A program made the translations under genes and the position numbers. Of a stretch of 64,000 nt of DNA, positions 52,774 through 62,589 are shown piece by piece (position 1 is the stretch's first letter; every line of letters starts with the position of its first letter). The notes below the pieces were generated by a model. It made no database searches and was not told the DNA's origin. It saw only the letters and a list, made by a program, of their open reading frames with translations. This DNA is from Erythrobacter litoralis (GTDB lineage: Bacteria > Pseudomonadota > Alphaproteobacteria > Sphingomonadales > Sphingomonadaceae): the NCBI RefSeq assembly GCF_001719165.1, contig NZ_CP017057.1:3156501-3220500 (forward strand). Reading direction: 5' to 3'.

Positions 52774-53285
52774 CACAGCATTCCCAGTTCGAGGCGCGCT
52801 TCGTCGGACATCTTTTCCGGGCTCCACGGTGGCTCCCAGACCAGTTCGACTTCGGCATCGCGGATGCCGGGAACCGAGCAGACGCGCATTTCGACTTCGC
52901 CCGGCATCGTCTCGGCCACGGGACAATGCGGCGTGGTCAGCGTCATGGTGACGGTCGCGTCGCATTCATCGTCGACCTCTACACCGTAGATAAGACCCAG
53001 ATCGTAGATGTTAACCGGGATCTCGGGATCATAGATTTCGCGCAGGGCCTCGATCACCGCGGCCTGCAGCTCGCCGCCCGCGCCCGTTGCCGGGGTTTCC
53101 GCCGGCTTCGCTGCGAGGAAGCCTTCGAGATAGTCGCGCTCGCGCCTTTGCGGGGTCGCATCGGGATCGACTGCATCCTCGACCCGCGCGCGCGGCGGTT
53201 TTTGGGGCGCTTCGGGTGCGTCGATCACGTCCTCGTTCGGGGACGGTGCGGCGACATATTCGCGTTTGTCGTTCGTGTCGGTCAT
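52773..53285 (-). CDS. sufT: SUF-associated DUF59/SufT-like protein
   Basis: A 170-residue protein. Residues about 70-165 form a DUF59 (MIP18/PaaD-like) domain with EALREIYDPEIPVNIYDLGLIYG and a TTPHCPVAETMPG loop containing its reactive Cys. The N-terminal 65 residues are polar, charged and probably disordered. SufT-type proteins assist cluster assembly or maturation in SUF operons, which matches its position between sufS and sufA. Confidence 0.88.
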   Translation of the reverse strand: MTDTNDKREYVAAPSPNEDVIDAPEAPQKPPRARVEDAVDPDATPQRRERDYLEGFLAAKPAETPATGAGGELQAAVIEALREIYDPEIPVNIYDLGLIYGVEVDDECDATVTMTLTTPHCPVAETMPGEVEMRVCSVPGIRDAEVELVWEPPWSPEKMSDEARLELGML

Positions 53286-53315
53286 GAGCTTGGTCCTTCA
53301 GGCTCTCTGTCCAGA

Positions 53316-54542
53316 TCAGGTTTGGCCAAAAATCTTGCGGGTGCGCTGGATGCCGGCGAGCAGCGCATCGACATCGGCCTCGGTCGAATAGAGGCCGAAA
53401 CTGGCGCGGGCGGTCGCGGGAACGCCGAGATAGTCCATCAGCGGCTGCGCGCAATGATGCCCGGCGCGGATCGCGACATTCGCTTCATCGAGGATCGTGC
53501 CGAGATCGTGCGGGTGGATGTCGCCAATCGCGAAACTGACGATCCCGGCGCTGTCCTCTGGTCCGAACACGCGCACGTCGTTCATCGCGGTGAGTTCGCG
53601 GCGCAGCTTCGCGACCAGTTTCGCCTCGCGCGCGTGGATTTCGTCCATCCCGATTTCGGAGACGTAATCGGCGGCGGCGGCAAAGGCGATCGCCTCGGTG
53701 ATGGCCGGCGTTCCCGCCTCGAAACGCTGCGGGGCGGGAGCGTAGGTGGTCTTTTCGAAGGTAACGCGGTCGATCATCGCGCCGCCGCCTTCCCAAGGGG
53801 GCATGTCGGCAAGGATGTCGCCGCGTGTCCACAACGCTCCGATTCCGGTCGGGCCGTAGAGCTTGTGCGCGGAAAAGACGTAGAAATCGCAGTTGAGAGC
53901 GTTCACATCGACCGTCATGTGCGGTGCCGACTGGCATCCGTCGAGCAGCAGTTTCGCCCCGACCCCATGCGCCAGTTCCGCCGCGCGCGGCGCGTCGAGC
54001 ACGCTGCCGAGCACGTTCGAAACGTGGCACAGCGCGACGAGCTTGTGCTTCGGCGTCAGCATCGCCTCTGCCGCATCGAGGTCGATCCGGTGATCCTCGG
54101 TCAGGGGGCAGACGTCGATTTCCGCTCCGACCGCCTCGGCCAGCATCTGCCAGGGCACGATGTTGGAATGGTGTTCCAATTGCGAGAGCAGGATGCGGTC
54201 GCCCGCTTTAAGGTTCGCCCGGCCCCAGGCATTGGCGACGAGATTGATCGCTTCGGTCGCGCCGCGGGTGAAGACGATCTCATCCTCGCTGCCGCCGAGA
54301 AACTCCGCGATCCGCCGCCGCGCGGTTTCATAACCCAGCGTCATCTGCGCCGAGCGCGAATAGACGCCGCGATGGACCGTCGCGTAATCCTCGCCCAGCG
54401 CCCGCGCCATCGCGTCGATAACCGCGCGCGGCTTCTGCGCGGTCGCGGCGGTGTCGAGATAATGCCACGGCTCGCCCTCGGGCGTGAACATGCCCGGAAA
54501 ATCGGCCTTCAGATCGCGGTCTATGGTCGCGGGTGCATTCAT
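53316..54542 (-). CDS. sufS: Cysteine desulfurase
   Basis: A 408-residue group II aminotransferase-fold enzyme that takes sulfur from cysteine. The PLP lysine lies in FSAHKLYGPTG (Lys227), the catalytic Cys in RAGHHCAQPLM (Cys363), and the substrate-binding DTAATAQKP near residue 30 matches SufS rather than IscS. No separate SufE or SufU gene is seen nearby in this window, so the sulfur-relay partner must be elsewhere or replaced. It overlaps sufD by four bases. Confidence 0.96.
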   Translation of the reverse strand: MNAPATIDRDLKADFPGMFTPEGEPWHYLDTAATAQKPRAVIDAMARALGEDYATVHRGVYSRSAQMTLGYETARRRIAEFLGGSEDEIVFTRGATEAINLVANAWGRANLKAGDRILLSQLEHHSNIVPWQMLAEAVGAEIDVCPLTEDHRIDLDAAEAMLTPKHKLVALCHVSNVLGSVLDAPRAAELAHGVGAKLLLDGCQSAPHMTVDVNALNCDFYVFSAHKLYGPTGIGALWTRGDILADMPPWEGGGAMIDRVTFEKTTYAPAPQRFEAGTPAITEAIAFAAAADYVSEIGMDEIHAREAKLVAKLRRELTAMNDVRVFGPEDSAGIVSFAIGDIHPHDLGTILDEANVAIRAGHHCAQPLMDYLGVPATARASFGLYSTEADVDALLAGIQRTRKIFGQT

Positions 54543-55312
54543 CGTGGTGCTTCCTCCAGCGCTGCGAGCGCGGCATCGAGCAGGCGGGCATGCTGGTCCT
54601 CGTCGTCGAGCGAGACGAAGGCGTCCGCGATGAAGGCCTGCACCAGCAGGCGCTGCGCGAGTTCGGGCGAAAGCCCGCGTGCGGCCATGTAGAAACGGGC
54701 GGTCTCGTCAAGCTCGCCGACGGTCGCGCCATGCGCGCATTTGACGTCGTCGGCGAAGATTTCGAGCTGCGGGACGGCGTTCGCGCTCGCCCCGGCTTCG
54801 AGCAGCAGGCCCTTGAAATCCTGCGCCGCGTCGGTTTTCTGCGCATCCTTTGCGACCTTGATCTCGCCAAGGAAATTGCCGGTGGCGGTGTCCCAGTGGA
54901 CAGCCCGCACGGTCTGGTTGCTGGTCGCCTCCGGATGATCGTGCCGCACCGTGGTGACGAATTCGCGGGTCACATCCCCGCCGCCGATCGTCACGCCGCC
55001 GAATTCGAAATGCGCCCCGCGGGCAAGCGTCACCTCGACTTCGACGCGGGTGTAATCGCTGCCCGCATTGCTCGCGAACAGCTCAAGCCGCGCGCCTTCG
55101 CCCAGCGTCACCCGAATCCGGTGGAGTTCGGGCGCGCCGGAGCCGACGATCATGCATTCGCGCTTCGTTTCGCCCGCATCGAGCGAGACCTCGCGCCAAT
55201 TGTCGAGCGCGTCGGTACCGATCCGGCCGAGCGCGTCGATATCGGCATAGCGCCACGCCTCGTCGCGCCTTGTCGGCAGAGCGGGAGTGGGGAGGGTTGT
55301 CGCTTCGGTCAT
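54539..55312 (-). CDS. sufD: SufD subunit of the cluster assembly scaffold
   Basis: A 257-residue protein, short for SufD (usually 370-450), of the SufB/SufD beta-helix family. The C-terminal segment (CAHGATVGELDETARFYMAARGLSPELAQ, then QAFIADAFV) is typical, with the Cys/His pair of the SufBD interface in KCAHGA. The N-terminal helical domain appears reduced. It acts with SufB and SufC. It overlaps sufS and the 105-residue gene by four bases each. Confidence 0.93.
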   Translation of the reverse strand: MTEATTLPTPALPTRRDEAWRYADIDALGRIGTDALDNWREVSLDAGETKRECMIVGSGAPELHRIRVTLGEGARLELFASNAGSDYTRVEVEVTLARGAHFEFGGVTIGGGDVTREFVTTVRHDHPEATSNQTVRAVHWDTATGNFLGEIKVAKDAQKTDAAQDFKGLLLEAGASANAVPQLEIFADDVKCAHGATVGELDETARFYMAARGLSPELAQRLLVQAFIADAFVSLDDEDQHARLLDAALAALEEAPR

Positions 55313-55626
55313 GATGACCCTTTCTTCAATTCGCGTTCGACCTGCCGCACGAGGCGTCCGCGGCTGTCGCGGATGCAGGCATCGACCGCATCATCGCCCC
55401 TGGCACCCTTGCGGACGCATTTGGTCACCGCGCGGCAGAACTCCTCATCGAGCTTCGCCCGCCCGGTCGACCGGTCGAGCCCGCAGTGCCAGCGCCCTTC
55501 CCGGTCCTGCGCCACGTTCACGCTGAGCGAGCGCAGCCGGCCGAGCACGACGATCTCGGGGATCTCTTCGGCCTGCGGTCCGGCCACGGCGGGCGCGGAC
55601 AGGTGGAGGGCGGCGGCGAGCAGCAT
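55309..55626 (-). CDS. Hypothetical secreted small protein inside the suf operon
   Basis: A 105-residue protein with a signal peptide (about residues 1-15) and four cysteines, in WHCGLDRS, FCRAVTKCVRK and DACIRD, spaced for two disulfides. No family is recognised. It lies between sufC and sufD with coding overlaps at both ends (TGATG with sufC, ATGA with sufD), so it is translated as part of the operon although an exported protein is unexpected there. Confidence 0.7.
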   Translation of the reverse strand: MLLAAALHLSAPAVAGPQAEEIPEIVVLGRLRSLSVNVAQDREGRWHCGLDRSTGRAKLDEEFCRAVTKCVRKGARGDDAVDACIRDSRGRLVRQVERELKKGSS

Positions 55627-56381
55627 CAGGCGGCAGCTTCTTCCATCACCGTGTCATAGCCCTCTTCCTCGAGCCTCAGCGCGAGGTCCGGGCCGCCGGT
55701 CCGCACGATCCGGCCATCGGCCAGAACGCTGACCCGGTCGGGTTTCACCACGTCGAGCAGGCGCTGGTAATGGGTGATGAGCAGCACGCCCTTGTCGCTC
55801 TTGCGCATGATCGAATTGATCCCGTCGCCCACCACGCGCAGCGCGTCGATGTCGAGGCCCGAATCGGTTTCGTCGAGCACGGCAAAGTCAGGGTCGAGTA
55901 TGCCCATCTGGACCATTTCGGCGCGCTTCTTCTCGCCGCCCGAAAAGCCGACATTCACCTGCCGCTTGAGCATTTCCATGTCCATCTTGAGCAGGCCCGC
56001 CTTCTCCTTGGCGAGCTTGAGGAATTCGCCGCCCGAAACGGCTTCCTCGCCCCGGAACTTGCGCTGGGCGTTCAATGCCTCGCGCAGGAACTGGACGTTG
56101 GAGACGCCCGGGATCTCGACGGGGTACTGGAACCCGAGGAACAAGCCCGAGGCGGCGCGTTCGTGGGGTTCGAGTTCGAACAGGTCCTTGCCCTTGAAGG
56201 TCACGGTCCCGCCGGTCACCTCGTAACCCGGCTTGCCGCCGAGCACGTTGGCGAGCGTCGACTTGCCCGCGCCATTGGGGCCCATGATCGCGTGGATTTC
56301 TCCGGCCGCGACTTCGAGGGTCAAGCCCTTGAGGATCGGCTTGCCACCGACTTCGGCGGTTAGGTTTTCAATAGCCAGCAT
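55626..56381 (-). CDS. sufC: SUF system ATPase
   Basis: A 251-residue ABC-type ATPase. Walker A is GPNGAGKST (residues 34-42), the signature FSGGEKKR lies about residue 147, and Walker B reads FAVLDETDSGLD. In the cytosol it forms SufB1-C2-D1, where ATP hydrolysis opens the SufBD interface for cluster building. The start at ATG 56381 is 26 bases inside the preceding gene's end. Confidence 0.96.
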   Translation of the reverse strand: MLAIENLTAEVGGKPILKGLTLEVAAGEIHAIMGPNGAGKSTLANVLGGKPGYEVTGGTVTFKGKDLFELEPHERAASGLFLGFQYPVEIPGVSNVQFLREALNAQRKFRGEEAVSGGEFLKLAKEKAGLLKMDMEMLKRQVNVGFSGGEKKRAEMVQMGILDPDFAVLDETDSGLDIDALRVVGDGINSIMRKSDKGVLLITHYQRLLDVVKPDRVSVLADGRIVRTGGPDLALRLEEEGYDTVMEEAAA

Positions 56382-56907
56382 TGCCAGCCTCCATGGTTTG
56401 GTTGGTCTGATTGGTAACGCGTCCCTCGATCTCGAGCCGGCTCTTGACCTCCGAGGCATCGCGCAATTCGATCACGAGGCCCTTGGGCCTGGTCGCGTCG
56501 TATTCTTCGGCCCGCTGTTCGGCCCTGACGAAGGTCCGTCTCAGCTGGTCGTCCACGTCTCGTCCGCGCGAGACGTGGATGAAACCGATATTGTCGAACA
56601 AGGCATCGACCTCATCGGCAGTCATCGTGGTCCTCGCCCCGTTGAGCGTCCGGTTGGAATCCACGACTGCCTGTGTCCGGACATCGGCGCAGCGGGGGAT
56701 GTCGGCGCGATGCTGCTCTTCGAAATCGGGACGACCCGAAATGATCCGGTTCGCCAAGTTGAGGCAACGGCGATAATCTTCGACATAGGGCTGGATCACG
56801 CGAGGATATTCCACCACCCAGGTTTTTGCGTCGGCAATTGCGGCGACGTTTGCGGGTGTGTCCGAAAGCATCGCGGCCGTCAGATAAAGGGCGGAAAACG
56901 CGATCAT
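56368..56907 (-). CDS. Hypothetical protein between DUF559 and sufC
   Basis: A 179-residue protein with a signal-like N-terminus ([14 protein letters not shown]). The rest is polar and helical with two Cys residues, in RRCLNLANR and IPRCADV, that could form a periplasmic disulfide. I do not recognise a domain. It overlaps the DUF559 gene by four bases and sufC by 14, so it is expressed with the suf genes. Confidence 0.65.
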   Translation of the reverse strand: MIAFSALYLTAAMLSDTPANVAAIADAKTWVVEYPRVIQPYVEDYRRCLNLANRIISGRPDFEEQHRADIPRCADVRTQAVVDSNRTLNGARTTMTADEVDALFDNIGFIHVSRGRDVDDQLRRTFVRAEQRAEEYDATRPKGLVIELRDASEVKSRLEIEGRVTNQTNQTMEAGNAGY

Positions 56908-57394
56908 CGGCGGCCTTTCCCTGAGACGGAGTTGTGGTTGCGGCGCGCCTCCTGCTTGTCCGCGATGCGCTGACGCATGCCGGCAGTGATCCGGGCGAGA
57001 ACGCCGTCCATGTTCTCGAGCACTTCCGATGCTCTGACCCGCATGACCTTGATCCCGACCGCCTCGAGGCTCCTGTCGCGGCGGGTGGCGAGCGCTTCGG
57101 TGTCGTCCTCCTCGAAGATGTCGACCGCCATGCCGAGCGTGTGGCAGTTGAAATCGACGATCGCCGAGCCGACGACCGCGTGGCGAGTGAACTTGTGCCG
57201 GCCGAGATCGGCCTTGGCGAAGCGCGCCGCGAGCGCCTTGTGCGCTTCGGACGAATGCCGCCGCATCTCGCGCGCCTGGGCGTGAAGCTGGTCGAGCCGC
57301 TTCTCAGAGATTTCCCACCCGCGGCCCTTTTTCTTGATGGCGGGGGCGGCGGTGTCTTCGGACGGATCGCGCAGTTGGAGTGTCTTGCGGTCGG

Positions 57395-57398
<4 letters not shown>
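56904..57398 (-). CDS. DUF559 (Vsr/restriction-like nuclease fold) protein inside the suf operon
   Basis: A 164-residue protein. The C-terminal part matches DUF559, a PD-(D/E)xK endonuclease-like fold: [27 protein letters not shown], then [29 protein letters not shown] with candidate active-site Asp residues in VDF and VDI, and a final [21 protein letters not shown]. The TTG start (57396-57398), with GAGGGGAGC upstream, overlaps the sufB stop by three bases. Whether it cleaves DNA is unknown. It sits between sufB and the rest of the operon, an uncommon position for this family. Confidence 0.75.
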
Positions 57399-58908
<1,510 letters not shown>

Positions 58909-58912
<4 letters not shown>

Positions 58913-59349
58913 GCGGCCTTCTCTTCGATCGTGGTTGTCTTGGGTGATGGCGGCGGGTCGCGCAGCTGGGCGAGCGAGATGTCGGCCAATGCGCCGCGCA
59001 GCGCGTCGTTGATGATCGGCCAGTGCGGCTTCATGGTGCAGCCGACTTCGAAATCGCAATCGCCATGGTCGATGCAGGCGGTCAGCGCGATCGGGCCTTC
59101 GACCGCCTCGACGATATCGGCGACGGTGATCGCCGCGGCCGGGCGGGCGAGTTGCAGACCGCCGCGCGCCCCGCGAACCGAACGCAGCAGGCCCGCCGCG
59201 GTCAATTTCGACACCAGCCGCTGCACGGTCGGCACGGGAAGGCCCGTCTCGCTCGCCAGTTCAGCCGCACTCACCCGTCCGTCGCCGCAATGGCGCGCGG
59301 CCTGCGACATGGTGATGACGGCGTAATCGGCGAGGTTGGAAAGGCGCAT
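58909..59349 (-). CDS. Rrf2-family SUF regulator (SufR/IscR type)
   Basis: A 146-residue regulator: winged helix in residues 1-65 ([15 protein letters not shown], then [14 protein letters not shown]) and three conserved cysteines in the [14 protein letters not shown] segment (Cys92, Cys98, Cys104) for an iron-sulfur cluster. It would sense cluster or iron status and control the downstream suf genes. It heads the operon; a palindrome with a promoter-like sequence lies directly upstream (59388-59441). Confidence 0.94.
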
Positions 59350-59387
59350 CGGCTCCTGCTGCGGGTGGCGGTTGCGAACGGTTCTCA

Positions 59388-59410
59388 AATCGGACTGTTC
59401 CGGTCCGATT
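59388..59410. promoter_or_regulatory. Palindrome, candidate operator for the suf operon
   Basis: Perfect eight-base arms AATCGGAC (59388-59395) and GTCCGATT (59403-59410) flank a seven-base spacer, 39 bases upstream of the sufR-type start. The 23-bp symmetric size fits a dimeric Rrf2-family binding site. The site lies where the transcription start is expected. Confidence 0.55.
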
Positions 59411-59412
59411 AG

Positions 59413-59441
59413 GAAATACGAGCGATCCGCTCGGATTTCAA
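59413..59441 (-). promoter_or_regulatory. Candidate sigma70-like promoter of the suf operon
   Basis: On the minus strand TTGAAA (59436-59441) is followed, after 17 bases, by TATTTC (59413-59418). The -35 is good, the -10 moderate. The palindrome begins three bases downstream of the -10, so a bound repressor would block initiation. Confidence 0.45.
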
Positions 59442-59465
59442 TGAAGAACTGCCTGTTGCGAGTCG

Positions 59466-60368
59466 TTAGCGGGAGAGGCCCGTGACCACTGGCAGGTCCG
59501 CGCGCCCTGTCGCACGCAGCGGGTCCGCGGCCGGGCCGTGCGCCGCCGGGTCGAGCGTGCTGCGCGCCAGCCCCTTCAGGACCAGGTCGCTCGGCTTGCG
59601 CCCGGTGAAGCGGCGGATGTCGCGGATCAGGTGGGCCTGGTCGAAATAGGCGCCCAGCACCTCTTCGCGCATCGGCTCGGGCAGGTCAGGATTGGCGAGC
59701 AGCATCGCCGCCCTGATCGCGCGCACCCGCTTGGCCAGCTGGGCGGGCGGGACGCCGTAATAGCGCCGGCTGACGCGCTGGAGCTGACGCGAAGCGACGG
59801 GGGAGGAGCGGTGCAGGCTTTCGAGAGCGGGGTTGAAGGAGCCGGCGAGCCAGGCCGCGATCGCCTTGATCGTGGGCATATGGGCTGCGACAGGCCCCCT
59901 GTCGGCCGCACCGATCACCTCCCCCAGCGCCGCGATCACAGCCTCCGCGCCGCCCTCCATCGCCCGCTCAATCCGGGCGAGAGCATCGGCGCCCAGGATG
60001 TCGCCTGCGCTCAAGGTCGCATCATGCACCTTGTCGACAGGCAGGTCGGCCAGCGCGGCCCAGCCTGTCGGGGTCAGCGACGCGCCCACGATCAGCGCCG
60101 GGCCCTGGATCGCGAAGGGCGCGGCGCGCAGCAGCGGAGCATTGATCGTGATCGACTCCGAACGTCCCTCGCCTCCGCCGACATAGCGGATGTGAGCGCT
60201 CCCACGGATGAACACGAAGATCTGGGCCGAATAGGCCGGCATCATCTCCTCGATCCGCCCGGCCTCGGTTTCGAGGGTGTAGAAGGTATTCACCCGCCGC
60301 GCGATTCCGGTCGGCGGCGGGGCGAACTCGTATCGGTAGGGCGGCGCGCGTCCGCCGCCTGCGCTCAT
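59466..60368 (-). CDS. AraC-family transcriptional regulator
   Basis: A 300-residue activator or repressor: an N-terminal cupin-like beta domain (about residues 1-150) and a C-terminal AraC double helix-turn-helix (about 190-275; segments LHRSSPVASRQLQRVSRRYYG and FDQAHLIRDIRRFTGRKPSDL). The ATG (60366-60368) overlaps the stop of the DUF885 peptidase gene (ATGA), so the two are translated together. It may regulate that peptidase gene. Confidence 0.85.
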   Translation of the reverse strand: MSAGGGRAPPYRYEFAPPPTGIARRVNTFYTLETEAGRIEEMMPAYSAQIFVFIRGSAHIRYVGGGEGRSESITINAPLLRAAPFAIQGPALIVGASLTPTGWAALADLPVDKVHDATLSAGDILGADALARIERAMEGGAEAVIAALGEVIGAADRGPVAAHMPTIKAIAAWLAGSFNPALESLHRSSPVASRQLQRVSRRYYGVPPAQLAKRVRAIRAAMLLANPDLPEPMREEVLGAYFDQAHLIRDIRRFTGRKPSDLVLKGLARSTLDPAAHGPAADPLRATGRADLPVVTGLSR

Positions 60369-62203
60369 CCGCCGCGCTTCTGGTCCGCCACCCACTTGCC
60401 GACATTCTCCTCAAGGATCGAAAGCGGCACCGGCCCGCTCAGCAGGACGGTGTCGTGGAACCCGCGATAGTCGAAATCATCGCCCAACTCACGCATCGCC
60501 ATGTCGCGCAGTTCCATGATCTTCAGCTTGCCGATCATGTAGGCGGTCGCCTGCCCCGGATAGACGACGTAGCGCTCGATCGCCTTGACGATGTCGCCTT
60601 CGGGATTGGGCGTGTTGTCGCGCAGATACTGGATCGCTTCCTCGCGGCTCCACTTCTTCGAATGGATGCCGGTGTCGACGACGAGGCGGCAGGCGCGCCA
60701 CAATTCCATGCCGAGCCGGCCGAAATCGGAATAGGGATCCTCGTAGAAGCCCATGTCCTTGCCCAGTTCCTCCGAATAGAGCCCCCAGCCCTCGGTGTAG
60801 GCGGTCCACCCGCCGAACCGGCGGAAGGGCGGCATGTCGCCAAGCTCGGTCTGGAGCGCGCGCTGGAGGTGATGGCCGGGCATGCCCTCGTGATAGGCGA
60901 GCGCCTCGAGCTCGTTCTTCGACATGTCATTGAGGTTGTAGAGATTGACGTAATAGGTGCCGGGACGCGACCCGTCGGGGGCGGGGCTCTGGTAGAACGC
61001 CTTGCCTGCGCTCTTTTCGCGGAAGGCCTCGACCGGCTTGATGATCATGTCGGCTTGCGGAAGGCGCCCGAAATATTGCGGCAGCTTCGCCTCTAGCGCG
61101 TCGAGCCTCGCCTGCGCATCGGCGAGATAGGCTTCGCGCGTGTCGTAATAGAACCGTTCGTCGCTGCGGGTGTATTCGAAGAAATCCTGCAACGACCCCT
61201 CGAAGCCGACCTGGTCCATGATCGCGCGCATCTCCCCGTGGATCCGCTCGACCTGCCGGAGGCCGATTTCGTGGATCTCGTCGGCGGAAAGGTCGGTCGT
61301 GGTGTAGTTCTTGAGCAGGGCGGCATAATAGGCCTCGCCATTGGGCAGGCGCCACACGCCGTCATCGGTCGGGGCCATCGGCTGCTGGCGCTTCAGTTCG
61401 GCGAGCAGGCGGCGATAGGACGGCAGGGCGTTGTCGTTCCATGCGGCAGCCGCTTCGGCCTTCATCTGTGCCTTCGTGTCCGCGTCGAGATCGAGCGCGG
61501 CGATCTTCTTTCCGAAATCCTCGAGCACGGCGTTGTCATCACCGGCAGCGATCAGGCCTTCGACGTCCGAGATCATGTAGGGATAGGTCCAGTCGGGCGG
61601 CATCACGCCCGCTTCGGCCCGCTCGCGCGCTTCGGCGGCATAGGCGTCGAGCTGTTCGCCCATCCCCGCGATCCGCGAGACATAGGCCTTCGCATCCTCC
61701 GCGCTGCCGACCCGGTGGATGTTGATGAGAAAGGCCGGGATGCGGGTATGCGGCCCGGAACGCTGGTCGAAGACATAGCCGAGTTCGCGATACGGCCAGA
61801 GCATGGCGCTGCGCTGCGCGGTGAGGTCGAACAGGCGGTAGGAAAGCGCATCCTGTTCATCGAGCGCCGCCGGATCGAACTTCGCCCGCATCTGGGCCGC
61901 CGCATAGAGCAGCATCAGTGCCTCGCGCCGCTCGGCCTCGTCGGAAACCTCGCCCCAGCGCCCGTAATCCTCATCTCGGATGCCGCGATAGGCCTTTATC
62001 GCGGGGCTCATGGCCAGCTGAGCTTCGTCATAGGCTTCGAACAGGTCGCCGATCGTCTCGGCATCGGCGATCGCCGTCCAGGCGTCGTCCGCAGCCGTCG
62101 CGCTGACGGGGGTGCCACCGGAGGCGGCGTCCTGTGCAAGCACGGGGGCGCCTGCCGAGGCAAGTGCGATGGCGGAGGCGGCGAGAAGCGAAGTGCGAAG
62201 CAT
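60365..62203 (-). CDS. Secreted DUF885-family zinc peptidase
   Basis: A 612-residue protein with a signal peptide (about residues 1-23, ending PVLAQD) and the DUF885 domain. The metal motif HEGMPGHH is at residues 438-445 and matches the HExxGHH-like pattern of this family, related to dipeptidases and carboxypeptidases. It probably cleaves small peptides in the periplasm, providing substrates for peptide uptake. The leader upstream (62204-62423) is long and contains a strong terminator-like structure. Confidence 0.88.
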   Translation of the reverse strand: MLRTSLLAASAIALASAGAPVLAQDAASGGTPVSATAADDAWTAIADAETIGDLFEAYDEAQLAMSPAIKAYRGIRDEDYGRWGEVSDEAERREALMLLYAAAQMRAKFDPAALDEQDALSYRLFDLTAQRSAMLWPYRELGYVFDQRSGPHTRIPAFLINIHRVGSAEDAKAYVSRIAGMGEQLDAYAAEARERAEAGVMPPDWTYPYMISDVEGLIAAGDDNAVLEDFGKKIAALDLDADTKAQMKAEAAAAWNDNALPSYRRLLAELKRQQPMAPTDDGVWRLPNGEAYYAALLKNYTTTDLSADEIHEIGLRQVERIHGEMRAIMDQVGFEGSLQDFFEYTRSDERFYYDTREAYLADAQARLDALEAKLPQYFGRLPQADMIIKPVEAFREKSAGKAFYQSPAPDGSRPGTYYVNLYNLNDMSKNELEALAYHEGMPGHHLQRALQTELGDMPPFRRFGGWTAYTEGWGLYSEELGKDMGFYEDPYSDFGRLGMELWRACRLVVDTGIHSKKWSREEAIQYLRDNTPNPEGDIVKAIERYVVYPGQATAYMIGKLKIMELRDMAMRELGDDFDYRGFHDTVLLSGPVPLSILEENVGKWVADQKRGG

Positions 62204-62302
62204 GAAGTCCCTTTCCCTATGCCCGGACGGCAGCGCCCCGAGGGCGGTGTCCGGCTGTCGGTGGTGGGACATAGCGAAAGCGCAGATTATTGCAAAACGG
62301 CG

Positions 62303-62334
62303 AAAAAAGGGCGGCCCCGGTTAAGGAGCCGCCC
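62303..62334 (-). terminator. Intrinsic terminator upstream of the DUF885 gene
   Basis: On the minus strand GGGCGGC (62328-62334) pairs with GCCGCCC (62309-62315), then TTTTTT (62303-62308) follows, a clear rho-independent terminator with two further CC/GG pairs inside the loop. It lies 100 bases before the DUF885 start, so it ends either a short separate RNA or a premature transcript. Confidence 0.85.
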
Positions 62335-62359
62335 ATCTGAGTTGAGGAACTCTTCGCAT
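62321..62359 (-). CDS. Candidate 12-residue leader peptide
   Basis: The frame ATG...TAA at 62359-62321 encodes MRRVPQLRWAAP. A GGAG at 62365-62368 is five bases before the ATG, a good ribosome-binding distance. The stop codon falls in the loop of the terminator (62303-62334), a placement seen in attenuators. The peptide has no run of one amino acid, although Arg appears three times. Coding status is unproven. Confidence 0.3.
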   Translation of the reverse strand: MRRVPQLRWAAP

Positions 62360-62589
62360 TGCTGCTCCGAGCCCTTCGGGTCGCACGAAGGTGTATAGAG
62401 ACAAGCGCCGGGCGATAATTGTATGCAAACGACAAACTCGTGCTGCCATTTGCCCGAAGTGCACCACTTATGTTGAATTCTTGGGCTCACGGGGCGGGAT
62501 TTTCTCCACGGCCTGCCGGTGCGAATCGGACTGCGCACGGGCCGCGCTCTCGACAGGTCCGCGCGATCTGGCATAGGCGATCGGCCGAC

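Larger units (their letters stand above)
62303..62411 (-). ncRNA. Candidate short RNA or attenuated leader of the DUF885 gene
   Basis: If transcription starts a few bases after the TACAAT (62418-62423), the RNA is about 110 nt with three hairpins: CCTTCG/CGAAGG (62373-62391), GAGTT/AACTC (62339-62352) and the terminator. This is typical of small regulatory RNAs; an attenuator leader is the alternative. No good -35 hexamer was found. The internal 12-codon frame would be the leader peptide in that case. Confidence 0.4.
62204..62589. other. 386-bp intergenic region between the DUF885 gene and pyrD
   Basis: The region has no ordinary gene. On the minus strand, in transcription order, it holds a -10-like TACAAT (62418-62423), hairpins at 62373-62391 and 62339-62352, a 12-codon open frame (62321-62359) with its own ribosome-binding site, and an intrinsic terminator (62303-62334). 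All of these lie before the DUF885 start at 62203. The part nearest pyrD, 62424-62589, shows nothing that I can call. Confidence 0.6.

Noticed and set aside
62217-62435. A 72-codon minus-strand frame covering the DUF885 leader
   Set aside because: It runs through a strong terminator and hairpins with no recognisable protein features; the terminator structure is the better explanation.
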